A stretch of DNA of 64,000 nt from Anaeramoeba flamelloides (Eukaryota > Metamonada > Anaeramoebidae). Made by a program: the position numbers and the translations under genes. The notes beneath the pieces were generated by a model, which did no database searches, was not told the DNA's origin, and was given only the letters and a program-made list of their open reading frames with translations. Of this stretch, positions 22,701-33,514 are shown in pieces. Numbering within the stretch: the stretch's first letter is position 1; every line of letters begins with the position of its first letter. Location of the stretch: positions 11,313,001 to 11,377,000 of the forward strand of contig JANTQA010000015.1 of the NCBI GenBank assembly GCA_027625915.1, read 5' to 3'.

Positions 22701-23671
22701 AGTTCGGAATAAAAGGTGGCTCTCAAAATTTGAAAAAGGTACTTACTCCCTTAAAAAACTTTCAAGTTAATTTTCTATTGAACAGTTTCTTGGTTTGTTT
22801 TACTGGTATTTGAATTTTAAACGGGAAAAATTTTCACTTCATTTTCAATTTCCTTTTTCAAATAGATGCCACAAATCCCAACACACTTCTTTGGAGAACT
22901 CCGTTTGAAAAAGATAAAGGATGACAAGGTAGTGAAAATATTTTCCCATTTATAATTCAAATACCAGTAAAAACTTTATCTATTCACTTTTTTGAAATAA
23001 TGTAAAGGCACTTGGAAAAGACAAAATGTGGTAACCTTTTTATCCCATTTTACAATCTACAACGTGGATGAGATGTTCCAAAACATTTTTTTCTCTCCTT
23101 ATTTTTTTTAATAACAAAACAATGATATCCAGAAGTGGAATAAGAATGATCACAAAATTTATTCAAAGACAATTTGTTTAAAGTATCAAAAAAGAACTGT
23201 AATTTGGATTTAAGAAAACATTAATTGTGAAGATCTTTTGAATAAAAAAAGAAGAAAAATCTAATCTTACAGACCAAATATAATGAACACAAAGCTTGAG
23301 TAAATAAAAAAATCTGCTAAGGCAGCACAAATAAAGATTCCAGGATCATCAAAATAATTGGGGAATTTGAGATGAAAAGCTTGTAGAACGATTTCAAAAA
23401 AGCAACCTAATGAAACAAAAAGGTAAAGGAGCTTTTTGAGTTATTAAGGGAAATTATCAAAATGAAAAAAAAAAAGAAGAAAAAAAGAAATTTTGGAAGA
23501 ATAAAAAGAAATTGAAAGGAAAAAAAATTGAATTCTAATTACTAGCATATAACTAAAACTTTCTGCTGATCTAATAAATTGATATAAACGTTGGACTGCT
23601 ATGAGAAAAACAATGGCATAAATTGTGATATGAAATGAAAGAACAATGATACGAGTTTCGTTTATATTCAT
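18788..23671 (-). CDS. TOM1/TOM3/THH1-like seven-helix membrane protein
   Basis: Three exons on the minus strand: 23671-23543, 23431-23271 and 19382-18788, 294 aa, the usual length of the family. Junction phases agree (phase 0 with a GTAATT donor, then phase 2 with a GTAAGA donor). Seven hydrophobic segments lie at about residues 8-31, 44-60, 74-98, 119-142, 154-180, 193-219 and 237-261. Pattern matches to plant TOM1-type proteins: FVIYGVKVMKHFP (family: LYGGRLFFMLRRFP), LLDSPGMVILYSLVCVLEV (family: LDHPVLNLIYYMVVEVLP), and FFIYSSFVFIIFGL in helix 3. Plant members sit in the tonoplast and serve tobamovirus replication; the protist role is unknown. The 3.9-kb second intron holds several MITEs and a long poly-T tract. 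Exon 2's acceptor (AAAAAG) is not preceded by a strong pyrimidine tract, so that edge is the weakest part. Confidence 0.75.
19661..19780. repeat. Poly-T / TTTTTC tract in the TOM1-like gene intron
   Basis: A pyrimidine-only style tract ending in an uninterrupted run of 46 T at 19733-19778. It is near the 3' end of the intron's other face, so on the transcribed minus strand it reads as poly-A. Confidence 0.9.
20006..20258. mobile_element. TACCCTAATAAAA MITE (copy 2), inside an intron
   Basis: Starts TACCCTAATAAAAAAAACCT and ends CTTTTTTTATTTGGATA. It is about 80 percent similar to 18321-18574 by eye, with the same TATAACA units. It sits in the second intron of the TOM1-like gene, while copy 1 lies just beyond the gene's 3' end. 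Confidence 0.75.
21106..21875. mobile_element. Family F element split by a family G insertion
   Basis: Left end TAAACCAAATTTCAAAAATG, right end CTAATTTTGAAATTTAGTTTA. The outer parts match the unsplit copy at 46293-46525 (for example AAAATGATTACATTATATTT compared with AAAATGATTACACTATATTT). A complete family G element lies between them. Confidence 0.85.
21214..21752 (+). mobile_element. Family G element (copy nested in family F)
   Basis: 539 bp from TAAACTAAAATTCAAAATTT to AAAATTTTGAATTGGGGTTTA. The unsplit family F copy reads GTCTATATTGG where this one has TCTA...TACATTGG, so the target TA was duplicated. No ORF. Confidence 0.9.
22797..22974. repeat. 178-bp palindromic element
   Basis: Arms GTTTTACTGGTATTTGAATT and AATTCAAATACCAGTAAAAAC, continuing inward through TTTTCACTTC and GTAGTGAAAA. 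A related, degraded copy lies at about 33900-34050. It lies in the TOM1-like gene's second intron. Confidence 0.75.
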
Positions 23672-23997
23672 TTTAAAAACAACACAATAAATCGAGACTT
23701 TTGAAAAATAAAAATGGAGTAAAAATGAAAAGAGAAATGATTCAAAGTAATTATAATCTCTTAGTCAAAATTTTTTAAGACAAAAAAGCCTCATAAATAC
23801 CAAAACTTCTTTACTTTAGTTATGTTAAAAAATAAAGTGAACAAAAAATTCATTCGTCTTTCTGAAAATATTTCGCATTTTTTGATTGAGAACAGGTAAT
23901 TAATTAATAAAAAAGAATTCTTCTCAAAATCTTAATCCATTTCTCTCAAAGGGTATATACTTTTTTTAATAAGGTTACGTGAGTTAAATTAGCTATT
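23672..23997. other. Putative upstream region of the TOM1-like gene
   Basis: AT-rich, no clear motif. It separates the start codon from the foldback element's left end. Confidence 0.4.
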
Positions 23998-26555
23998 TCC
24001 TTTTAAGGGACTAGTAACTCTTATTCTTTTTTTTTCCCAAAGGTGATAAAGAAATTATTTAAGCAAGATTAGAATTAAACACGATATACAACTTTATTTA
24101 TCAACTTTCGAGAGATGAGTTATCATTTTTAATAGATTTTTATTTTTCCAAGTAATTTTCTCGTCCAAAGATCCGATCCTTTTTGTATTTGATTTTTGGA
24201 TCAAAATCTAAAAAGAAAAATTTTTCTTTTTAGATTTTGAATAAATCTCACTTTTAGTGATTTCCGAGAGTTTGTATGAACAATTAACCTTTGAGTCTTT
24301 AATCTTCTTTTGTAAATTCAACAAAAATAAATCAAATATTGAATCCTTGAAGATCTACAAAAATTGATCATTAATTTTATTCACAAATATTTATTAAATT
24401 TCTATGAAATTTAAAAGATTAGTAAATATTCTTTTTCAAATAACAAGAGTATAAGCAAATAAACAGTTAGTTATTAAAATCAGTTATTTGATAATATCTA
24501 TAATTTTTTTTTTCTTAAAATTATAAATTTGAATTTCCTTTTATTTGTTTGAAAAATCTTGAAAAAATTGAGTAATAAATGTAAAACCTATTTGATACAT
24601 TTAATTTTTGGGTTGTTAATAAGCCACCAAAAAAATTAAGATTCTATTATTAATTATTGATAAAAATAATCAAATTAAAAAACATTTCTTTGGGTTATAA
24701 CTTGAATTTTCCCCAGTTTTTAAAAAGTATTTTGGGAGAATTTTTTATTTTTTGGTTTTCTTTCTTAGATTTTTTTGGTTCAATAAAAAGAAAAAATTAA
24801 TTTAAACTCTGTTCTTTGAATAAATAAATTATATTTTTTAAGTTTAAAATAATTATTGTAATTTTTTTCAAAATTAAGTAGATTTCTTATACTTAATTAT
24901 TATTTAACTTGGTGGTTTCATTTGTAAAATGAGTTTTGGTATACTTCCTTTACATCATAATAAGATTTCTTTCTTTCTTTCTTTCTAAGAAAAAAAAAAA
25001 TGATATAATTCAGAAATATGTTGAATTTTGAACTTTTCAAAAATGAATAAAATGGATCAGACTTTTAAAAACAATAATAGATTTTGGAATAATTGTATAA
25101 AAGTAAGTCTGGTCTCTTAGAATAGTTGTATTTTTAATTCAGTTAGAAATTTCAATATATGTAGTAAAATTTTTTCGAATGTGCTATTAAATTTATTAAA
25201 CGGTTTTTTTGAGTTTACTATTCTCTTAATTATGAAATATAATATTTTATTGATTATTAGGATTTTTTTTTTGTCAAGAGTGAACAGAAAACTTTTCAAA
25301 TTAAGAAATTCGTCAAAATAAAAAAAAACTTTTAATAAATGTAATAGCAAATTCATAAAAAGTTTTGTTACATATTGAAATGGAAAAATAAATGAAAAAT
25401 ATGATTACTACTAAGACAGAACTTACTTTTAATACTATTTTACGAAATTTTTTTTATTTTTTAAATTGTCTGATCCATTTATCTCATTTTCAAAAGTTCA
25501 AAATACGTCATTTTTCTGAATTATTTTAAAAAAAAACTTATTTTCGTTGAAAGAATAAAGAAATCTCATTACCTATAACGGAGGTGTATAAATACAATTT
25601 AAAAATAAAAATCACAAATTTTTGAGTTAACTCCCTATAAAAAATCTACTTAATTTCAAAAAAAATATAAAAATAATTAATTTAAAGTTTAGCAAAATTA
25701 TAATTTATTAATTAAAAATCAGTTTAAAACATTTTTTTGTTTTTGTTTATCAAAAAAAATACAAGAATTTGTAGCAAAATCATAAAATCACATTAAAAAT
25801 TCTCCTCAAAATACTTTTTAAAAACTAGGGAAAATTCAACTTAGAACCCAAAGAAATGTTTTTTAATTTGATTATTTTAATCAATAATTAAAAAGGGAAT
25901 GTTAATTATTTCAACAATATTAAGAATCTAAAGATTAAATTCATCAATAGACTTTTTATTATTTTTCAATTTTTCAAAGATTTCAAACAAATAAAAGGAA
26001 ATTCAAATTAATAATGTTTAAAATAAAAAAAATAATAAATATTATCAAAAAAACATATTTTAATAATAACTGTTTATTATTTATCCCATTAATATTGGAA
26101 AAGGATATTAACTAATCTTTTAAATTTCAAGAAATTTAATAAATATTTGTGAATAAAAAGAATGCTTAATTTTTTTAGATATTTAAGAATTCAATATTTA
26201 TTTTATTTTTCCTGCATTTTCAAAATAAGATTACTATTTCGATTTAGTTTTTGCCATACAAACTATTGATAATTATTCATCGTGAGATTCACTGATAATA
26301 GAAAAAAAAATGTTTTGCAAATTTTTTCTTATTCTAGATTGATCCAAAAAATCCAAACAAAAAAGGATCTTAGTGTTTGAACTGAAAATTTAATTGGGGA
26401 AAATGAACTCTTAAAAAAATGATTACACATTTCTCTAAAGTTGATATATGGGTTTTTTTATCAGATTTAATTGTTCCCAAGTGTAAATTAAGTACCTCTA
26501 TAACCTTTTTTTTTTTTTTTTTTTCAGTGGATAAGTCTTATTAGTCCCATAACCT
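23998..26555. mobile_element. 2.5-kb foldback element with 1.2-kb inverted arms
   Basis: The left end CTTTTAAGGGACTAGTAAC at about 23999 and right end TTATTAGTCCCATAACC at about 26533 are inverted. Matching blocks run all the way to a centre near 25260: for example CAAATATTTATTAAATTTC near 24386 against GAAATTTAATAAATATTTG at about 26133, and AATGGATCAGACTTTTAAAA near 25050 against the region around 25470. Arms are diverged, perhaps 20-25 percent, so it is old. No ORF with recognisable content. Single arms occur at 11.7-13.2 and 62.9-64.0 kb. Confidence 0.75.
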
Positions 26556-26597
26556 TTTTTCAATTAATAATTCTAATTTGGGAGGTTACCAATAAGG

Positions 26598-27152
26598 ATT
26601 ATAATCTCCAAAACTGAAAAAAAAAAAAAAGATAGTCTTGTGTTTTGATTCAGTGACTTGTTATTCTGGTTGGTAGCTGATCATTCTTCAACTTGGTATT
26701 GATTTTAATAGTGGTTTAATTAGGGTAGAAAAAATAATTTATTTGTTTTTTCCAAAATTCAAATATTTTGAGTTTAAGATTAATAGATTGGAAGGTATAT
26801 AATATTAACTTTTGAATTTTTGGTTTTCAATAGAAATATTTTTTTTTACCTTTTAAATTATTTAACAAAAAAAAAAAATTTTTTTAAAAACTCCAAATAA
26901 AACCTAACCTTAATAAAAATATCAACTTACAACCCACATCTCATATTTTTTCTAACCTACTTACCAATATATTAGTTTTACACTTTACAATATCGATTTC
27001 ATGGAAAAAATAAATAAATTGTCAAAAAATTATCTTTTTAAATCATTATCAAAATCTATACCAAGTTGAAACATGATCAGCTACCAACCAGAATAACAAG
27101 TCACCACACCCAACACAAGTTATTTTTTTTCAAATTTCAGGGATTATAGGCC
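26598..27152. mobile_element. Inverted-repeat element with 80-bp termini
   Basis: Left terminus contains GTGACTTGTTATTCTGGTTG and GTAGCTGATCAT; right terminus contains the reverse complement (ATGATCAGCTACCAACCAGA). Outer inverted strings GGATTATAATC and GGATTATAGGCC extend the ends. No coding content. A longer relative lies at 33515-34735. Confidence 0.75.
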
Positions 27153-27660
27153 TCAAAAACAAAAATGAAAAAAGCAAAAAGGATAAAAAAAAAAAACAAT
27201 TAATTATTTAAATTTTTGAGAAGAAAAATAAACCTAAAAGAAAATTTGTTTAAAAAAGAGAAATAAAAATTTACGCAATTAGAAAAAATGGAATTGATCT
27301 AAAAATTTGAAAATATTATTTTGAATTGAATAACTGACACACCCCCCCCAACAACATCTCTTCTAATACCATTATAGAGTGATTCAACACTTTTGAAAAA
27401 TATTTTATTTGGATTCAAAAAAAAAAATATATATCTTTTCTCGATGATGTAACTTGTCACAATTTTAAATATATTCCGTGATAAGCTTGATGTAATTACG
27501 GTTTCTAATGAAAATCAATATTTATTGATAATATTACAATTTTACTATAATATCAACAACTTCAACTCATCGGTGATTTAAACTCAAAAAAAAAAAAAAA
27601 AAAAAAACACCAATTTTATTTTTTTATTTGAAAAAACCATTTTTCTTCTGGTTAGAAAGT
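27153..27660. other. Region downstream of the ankyrin gene
   Basis: AT-rich with a C-run at about 27345 and poly-A at about 27587. On the minus strand this is the ankyrin gene's 3' side. Confidence 0.4.
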
Positions 27661-30600
27661 TTAAAAAAATGATCGAGAATTGGGTTTTGATGATGTAATT
27701 CTTTTTACAATTAATCTTGATAATACATATAATATAGACTTTCTAGAAGTTTTTTCGATTTGGTTAATATTTAAACCATTTTCTAAGTACGCGTCCAAGT
27801 ATTTTTTAAACTGTAAAGGGTGAATTTGGCAAATATTCATGCAAGACTTTACAAAACAATTATCACGTGGCCGGTGTTTATATTTGGATATTACATACAT
27901 TAATGCCTTTTCTTTGGTATCAAAATACTTGCTCAATTTAACCAAAAGGCTTTCGCCCCAGAATCTAGGCTTTATAATATTACAACCACGTTCAATTAAA
28001 TATATTAGGCAATCTTCTGAAAATTTATATGAATATAATACCTGGCTTAATAAACAATTATCATCTTGAATTTTTGCGCCGTTTTCAAAAAAGTATTTGA
28101 GTATGTCTAAACGAGTTATATTTTCGCACAAGAAATATAGAGGTGTTTTTGACGAATTTTCCCAACACATATTAATATTGATCCCCTTATTTATTAATAA
28201 CTTCATTAATTCAAAATTCTCTGAATCGTTATCACAAACATAGTGCAATAGGCCATGTCCAGTTATATTTGTATTGACATCGATTCCTTGTTCCAAAAAA
28301 TATTTAACAATCCCCGTATCATATTTTTTATGAGAGTCAAAATATTCCACTAAAGCTGAGCACCCATCACTGTCTTCTTTTAAAGGGTCTACACCGTTAC
28401 TATGAAATAGTTGAATCAATTCAAGGCTCACACTTCTATTTTTGACGAGATAATGCAATGCTGATCGTTTGTGATTATCTGTCAAACTTAGATCACAGCT
28501 GTTTTGAATAAAAAAATTGACGAACGAGATCTCTAAGTCTTCATAATCCAAAATATATATTAGTGGTATGTTACCCCTATTATCTTGACAATTAATATCC
28601 AACCCAATATCTAGGAGAAATTGATAATGATCTAAATTCTTAATTCGTTCAATACAAAACAAATGTAACAAATTCTGTCCATTGCGATTTTTGAGGGTCA
28701 ATTTTGTTTCATATTTATATAACAATTTAATAAGATCAAAGCGATCATTTTGAAACCCCACTAGTGAATGAAAGGCGGCCTCGTTTTCTAAATCATAGCT
28801 ATTGGGGTTGATTCCCTTTTTTAATAAATATTCTACAAATTCAAAACAGATTTCCCCCTTTTGGAGTAATTTATGAAGAATGGTTGCATTACGATCATCA
28901 TTTATGTTGATAACTTTGAAATATTTGGAACACAATTCGAAAATTTGCACAATACTTTTGTGATTATAATGATTATCAATTAAAGACCAAATTGGTGAAG
29001 CAACATATTCATCATTTTTGTTTAAAGCTGCACCCTTTTTTAGAAATAATCCAATGGTTTTCAATGAAAGATGAGTTCTGGTGAAATATTCATACATTAC
29101 TGGTTTGTCCCCTAGCAAATGATTAACGTCTGCGCCATTTCTAATCAAGTATCTAATTATATGATCATTTTTGGCTGAACAATGGATGGCCAAGGATAAA
29201 GGAGTTGCGCTATTGCTATTTATGGCGTTTACATTTATCCCATATTCAATCAATAATTTCACTGTGGGTTTTTTTGTGTTTGGATTTTTACATATTTCAT
29301 GTAAACAGTTATTTTTATCACGGCTTAAGTGATTAACATCCGCCCCAGCTTGTAGTAACTCCTTTAAGATTTCAGTATCGGGGGTATACGATTGACATAT
29401 TCTTTGTGGGATTGTATAGCCGGATCCTATATATTTGGCATTTGCACCTTTTTTAATTAAATATTGTACTATTTCCAGTCTCGTGTTGAAATTTGTACAC
29501 ACAACTTGTAAAAAGGAATAATTTTCTTTATCAATTATGGCGCCAAATTCAATTAATAATTTAATTTTTTCAAAATCTCGATGTGCAAAGTATAAACTAT
29601 TCTTGCCCTTAGGTAATGCAGTGTTTGGATTCGCACCGTTAATTAATAAATAATGGATGATTTTCAGATCCTTATCAGAACAACAGCTATACATTAAGGC
29701 ACTCATACCGTCTTGATCTATTTTATTGATTAATTCTTTATTGTTTTCAATAATTAACTTGATGTGCTTAACCTCAATGTCCTTTTTAGTTTGGTCGCAC
29801 AATAAATGCAAACAAGTACTTTTATTATTGTCTAGGGAATCGAGACGAATACCCCTCTGGACCAACAGAGCCAATAATTCATAATTTGGATAATAGCTGC
29901 AAAGGTAATTAAAGATATTGCCAAACGAGGAGAATTCCTGATTGAAATCTTTGGTTTGCTTGATCCAATTTTTTAAAAATTTCAAGACCATTTCTCTATT
30001 TGGGCAAATCTTGTTATTTAGCCTGCTAATTAACAAGATCAGTGGTGGATCATCTTCCTCGAGATGCTTGAGAAAGCTAATTTGTAATTGATCAATGAAT
30101 GCAATCAATTCCCAATTGATCGAGACGCCTTTGCAGATTAACACCAATGGCGATTCACCTGAAATGTTAAAATGATTCACGCTTACTCGTCTTTTGATTA
30201 GAAATTTGACCCAACCAAGATCAATTTCTTGATTGTTTTTACAAAGCACATGTAAGCAATTGTCTCCATGTCGATCCTGTTGAGAGAAATTGATATTAAA
30301 TTTCTCAAATAATTGCAAGTAATCAAGAGAAGAATAATGCTTTGGTTTGCTTTTAACCACCATCAAAAATACGTTATTTCCAAACTGATCAATTAGGTTT
30401 AAATCGGCCCCGTATCTGTTGAAGAGCTGTAAAATTTTGATTCGCAATTCTGGTGCTTCCCAAAAGCGTTCAAACAAAAAATGCAGCGGCGTTCGCAAAT
30501 CATTTTGCTCTTGCACACCCAATTGCGATCCCTTTGACGCAAGCCACTCCACAATTTCATAATTCGGGGCCTTCATTGAGCAAATGTAATGAAGCAAGCA

Positions 30601-31218
30601 CCAACCTTCGCTGTCAATGCACTTGAGGCTGCTGCCTTTTGAATGGAACTCTTTTAACAAATAAAAGTCTGGTTCAACTTGGTTTGCAAGGATTTGGATC
30701 GGGTAGCTCCCATCACTAAATTTGCCATTCACATCTGCACCATTTTGGAGAAATACTTTGAGGATCTCGCAGTCAAGGTGAAAGCGGTTTAAGAATTGTT
30801 CAAAGGGTGTTTCTCTTTCATAGTTTTTTTGGTTCACACCAAACCCTGCATCAAGAAACTTTTGAAATAATTTTTTGTTGTTCATCTCGCAGTTAGAGCA
30901 ATAGAAATGGAACGCACCTTTAAAACGTGTTTGTACTAATTCCTCGGTGCACAAGTCTAAGCACTGAGTAATTAAATCTTCAATAAGCTCGGTTGGTTTT
31001 TCTGATCTTTGGCAAAGCAAATGTAAGATTGTTAGGCCATCAACTGTCTTCCTTTTTAATTCACTCAAGGTTATCTTCTTATATGAATATTCTGACAAAC
31101 TCGATTTGAGATATTTCTTTTTCTCATAGTTGCTAATTATTGGGTACTCATCCTCCTCGTCAGACGAATATTCCCATTCACTATCAGACTCAGGGACTAA
31201 ATTAACAAATTCAAACAT
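27661..31218 (-). CDS. Very long ankyrin-repeat protein, 1185 aa
   Basis: One uninterrupted exon from ATG at 31218 to TAA at 27661, unlike the intron-rich neighbours. The N-terminus is acidic (ESDSEWEYSSDEEDEYP). From about residue 55 to the end the protein is a run of roughly thirty ankyrin-like repeats of about 33-36 aa, recognisable by LHLLC/LHYIC/LHYLV starts and ENGADVN/KGINPN-type turns (for example LLQAGADVNHLSRDKNN, LIEYGINVNAINSN). I see no kinase, BTB, SOCS-box or membrane segment, so it looks like a pure solenoid. Such proteins mediate protein-protein contacts; the partner cannot be told. Codon use is normal for the window and the 5' part is notably richer in G+C. Absence of introns could mean retroposition, horizontal gain or lineage-specific family expansion; I cannot separate these. 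Confidence 0.9.
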   Translation of the reverse strand: MFEFVNLVPESDSEWEYSSDEEDEYPIISNYEKKKYLKSSLSEYSYKKITLSELKRKTVDGLTILHLLCQRSEKPTELIEDLITQCLDLCTEELVQTRFKGAFHFYCSNCEMNNKKLFQKFLDAGFGVNQKNYERETPFEQFLNRFHLDCEILKVFLQNGADVNGKFSDGSYPIQILANQVEPDFYLLKEFHSKGSSLKCIDSEGWCLLHYICSMKAPNYEIVEWLASKGSQLGVQEQNDLRTPLHFLFERFWEAPELRIKILQLFNRYGADLNLIDQFGNNVFLMVVKSKPKHYSSLDYLQLFEKFNINFSQQDRHGDNCLHVLCKNNQEIDLGWVKFLIKRRVSVNHFNISGESPLVLICKGVSINWELIAFIDQLQISFLKHLEEDDPPLILLISRLNNKICPNREMVLKFLKNWIKQTKDFNQEFSSFGNIFNYLCSYYPNYELLALLVQRGIRLDSLDNNKSTCLHLLCDQTKKDIEVKHIKLIIENNKELINKIDQDGMSALMYSCCSDKDLKIIHYLLINGANPNTALPKGKNSLYFAHRDFEKIKLLIEFGAIIDKENYSFLQVVCTNFNTRLEIVQYLIKKGANAKYIGSGYTIPQRICQSYTPDTEILKELLQAGADVNHLSRDKNNCLHEICKNPNTKKPTVKLLIEYGINVNAINSNSATPLSLAIHCSAKNDHIIRYLIRNGADVNHLLGDKPVMYEYFTRTHLSLKTIGLFLKKGAALNKNDEYVASPIWSLIDNHYNHKSIVQIFELCSKYFKVININDDRNATILHKLLQKGEICFEFVEYLLKKGINPNSYDLENEAAFHSLVGFQNDRFDLIKLLYKYETKLTLKNRNGQNLLHLFCIERIKNLDHYQFLLDIGLDINCQDNRGNIPLIYILDYEDLEISFVNFFIQNSCDLSLTDNHKRSALHYLVKNRSVSLELIQLFHSNGVDPLKEDSDGCSALVEYFDSHKKYDTGIVKYFLEQGIDVNTNITGHGLLHYVCDNDSENFELMKLLINKGININMCWENSSKTPLYFLCENITRLDILKYFFENGAKIQDDNCLLSQVLYSYKFSEDCLIYLIERGCNIIKPRFWGESLLVKLSKYFDTKEKALMYVISKYKHRPRDNCFVKSCMNICQIHPLQFKKYLDAYLENGLNINQIEKTSRKSILYVLSRLIVKRITSSKPNSRSFF

Positions 31219-31299
31219 TAATCGTTTTCAGAAATGTTTTGTTTGTGTATAAAATGGAAAAATATAATTTATTTTTCAATTTTTGGTTTTTGCCTCCTT

Positions 31300-33480
31300 T
31301 TTAAGGACTACATTGACAATTGACCAATTTGTCTCAAGGAATTTTGTTGCAATCTCATTTAAAATGTAAAGGAATGATCTTTTGAATATTTTCCTTTTTG
31401 GATCAAAAAATCAAATTTCTTCATTTTTTTTAGGAAAAATGACGACTTAAAAATAGAGTTACATAAACTCAAACACCTTGTTAAGGATGGAAAAAATGAA
31501 AAAGAAAAATAATCATGATCTTTTAACCTCAAAAACATTCATTAATAAAATTTAAAGCTAAATGAATTAATTGTCAATGTTTTTTTACCATTGGGTTACG
31601 TTGAATTGTTACTTCATCTCCACAAATAATTAAACCTTTCCAACCCTATACTGAGAAATATTATAAGACATATAAATTCAATTTCTATTATAAAAGTGTG
31701 TTTTGTGAGATAGAAAATTCAATTTTGATCATACAATAACAATTCCAACTTCTCTTACTTCATAGAGTTATTTTTTTTTTTGAAAAAAAAAAGAGACAAA
31801 AATTAAATTTTCTCAAAGATTGAAATCATAAAAACCATGGAGACTTGAAAATATTTTTCCTTCATTGCTTTTAAATTAACTCAATCTCAGATTGTAACAA
31901 TTTGGGAAATTGAGGGTCCATATAAATGTAAGTATTTTTATTAATTTTTTGTCAATTTCCAAAAGTAAGAAATGGATAAATTATCTTTTTAATCTTCTAT
32001 TATACATTTTATGGTTTAAGGTAAGTTTGAATAAACTATTTCAGGGTTTTTTGTACAAAATAAATATTCAGAATCAAAAATCAATTTCTAGGTTTTCGCA
32101 CAAATTTTCAAGGTAGAAACATAAAACATTTTTATCGATAATTAAAAATGGGTTGTGATTTTGTCCTATTTTTTTTGGTTCTTTTTGTTTTTCCTTGAAT
32201 TGAATTCCGCACCCATTATTCATTTTGGTGAGTACTGGCCTGAGTTGGCATTTGAACAGAATGGTCCATGTCATAAACAAAAAATAGTTTTTGTGTATTT
32301 CTTTGACAAAGTTATCTTGATTTGGATCGTTTCTCTCAAAACCCAATTTGTGGTATCTGGAAAACTGGATTGATTTTTGTGGGAAATAAACCCCGTTCCA
32401 AAAATTTTGACACACCCAAAATCAAAAATAGGCAAAAAAAAACCCAATTTATTGTATTTTCCCAAACCTAATACAAAACTACATTTAAGTTACAAGGTAT
32501 TAATGTTTTTATAAGTAATCATTTTCATCCAAATAAAAGTAAAAAATTTAAAACTCAAAAATAAAAACAGGTGTGTCCAAAATAATGAAACAAGCGGAAC
32601 AAAAAATGTATTGGTAAAATTGTTGAAATTTCACCAACCATTGTTGATCGATCAAATGATAAGATACCATCTACCAATTGTATTTGATTTTCCAATTTAA
32701 CAAACTCAACACTAACCTTCTATCAACCATTGAAAAAATTTTCGAGATCTAACCAAACAGATTACGTAACTGCAAAAAAGAAAATGAAAACAAAACAAAA
32801 AAGACAAAAAATGAAATTGTTTGTAAAATCAAAATTCTTTCCAATTTGAATTTAAAGTACAGTAATGATGTTCTTTCAACTGTATAAACTGTGTCCAAAT
32901 TTTTGGAATCTAGTTTATTTTGTGGTTCTTTGTCTTGAAGGATCTATTGGAAATTAAATTTGTAAAAATTAGTTGGTTTTTTTCTTTTTAAAAAAATAAA
33001 TTATTATCACAGTTGAAGATAAGTGATCTTTTGTTTTTATTAGGAAATGAGAATTTTAGAGGATTTGATACAATACCAAATACATTATAGTGCCCTATTA
33101 ACTAATTTGTTCTTGGTAGGAAATAACAAAGAACCTGTCAACAAAATTTTCCAATTTTCTCCATTTTGACCTTTTAGGTCATGAAAGAAAACCATTTCTT
33201 GTCTTCTCTCACATATCAAAAATATTTCAAAGAAAAACCCCAACATTGTCTCAAGGTTTTTCACTTTCATCTAAAAAGAAATTTTCTCAAAAATTTAATT
33301 TTTTTTAACCTTGTTCGTCATTTCTAGATACAAGGGGAGAAAAGTTTAGTTATGCAAAAAATGTTATTTTTTTCAACTTATTTCTATATGAATAAATATT
33401 ATTGGAGATTTTCTAACCATCAGAATCCTCTTTTTTTACACGTGAAATCATATTTCAATTATTAACATGGTTCTTATGGT
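31300..33480. mobile_element. 1.65-kb DNA transposon-like element (copy A), split by a family G element
   Basis: Matches 57094-58742 in reverse complement from TTTAAGGACTACATTGAC at 31301 to about 33480. The ends are inverted repeats of about 25 bp. ORF traces at 32074-32415 and 33085-33270 (minus) correspond to short ORFs in the other copy (shared IHKN-F and WVLR segments), so the element once coded for something, but I recognise no transposase catalytic motif. Family G sits at 32387-32917. Confidence 0.7.
32387..32917 (-). mobile_element. Family G element inside the 1.65-kb element
   Basis: Starts TAAACCCCGTTCC and ends GGAATCTAGTTTA. The other copy of the host element has an uninterrupted site at about 57630-57650 (AAGCACCACACCTTTCCCAC in that orientation), confirming insertion. 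Confidence 0.9.
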
Positions 33481-33514
33481 TAAAAAATCCCCACAGTATG
33501 AAAAAAATACTATC

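Noticed and set aside
27839-28069. Plus-strand 76-codon ORF in the ankyrin gene
   Set aside because: Shadow of the ankyrin coding strand.
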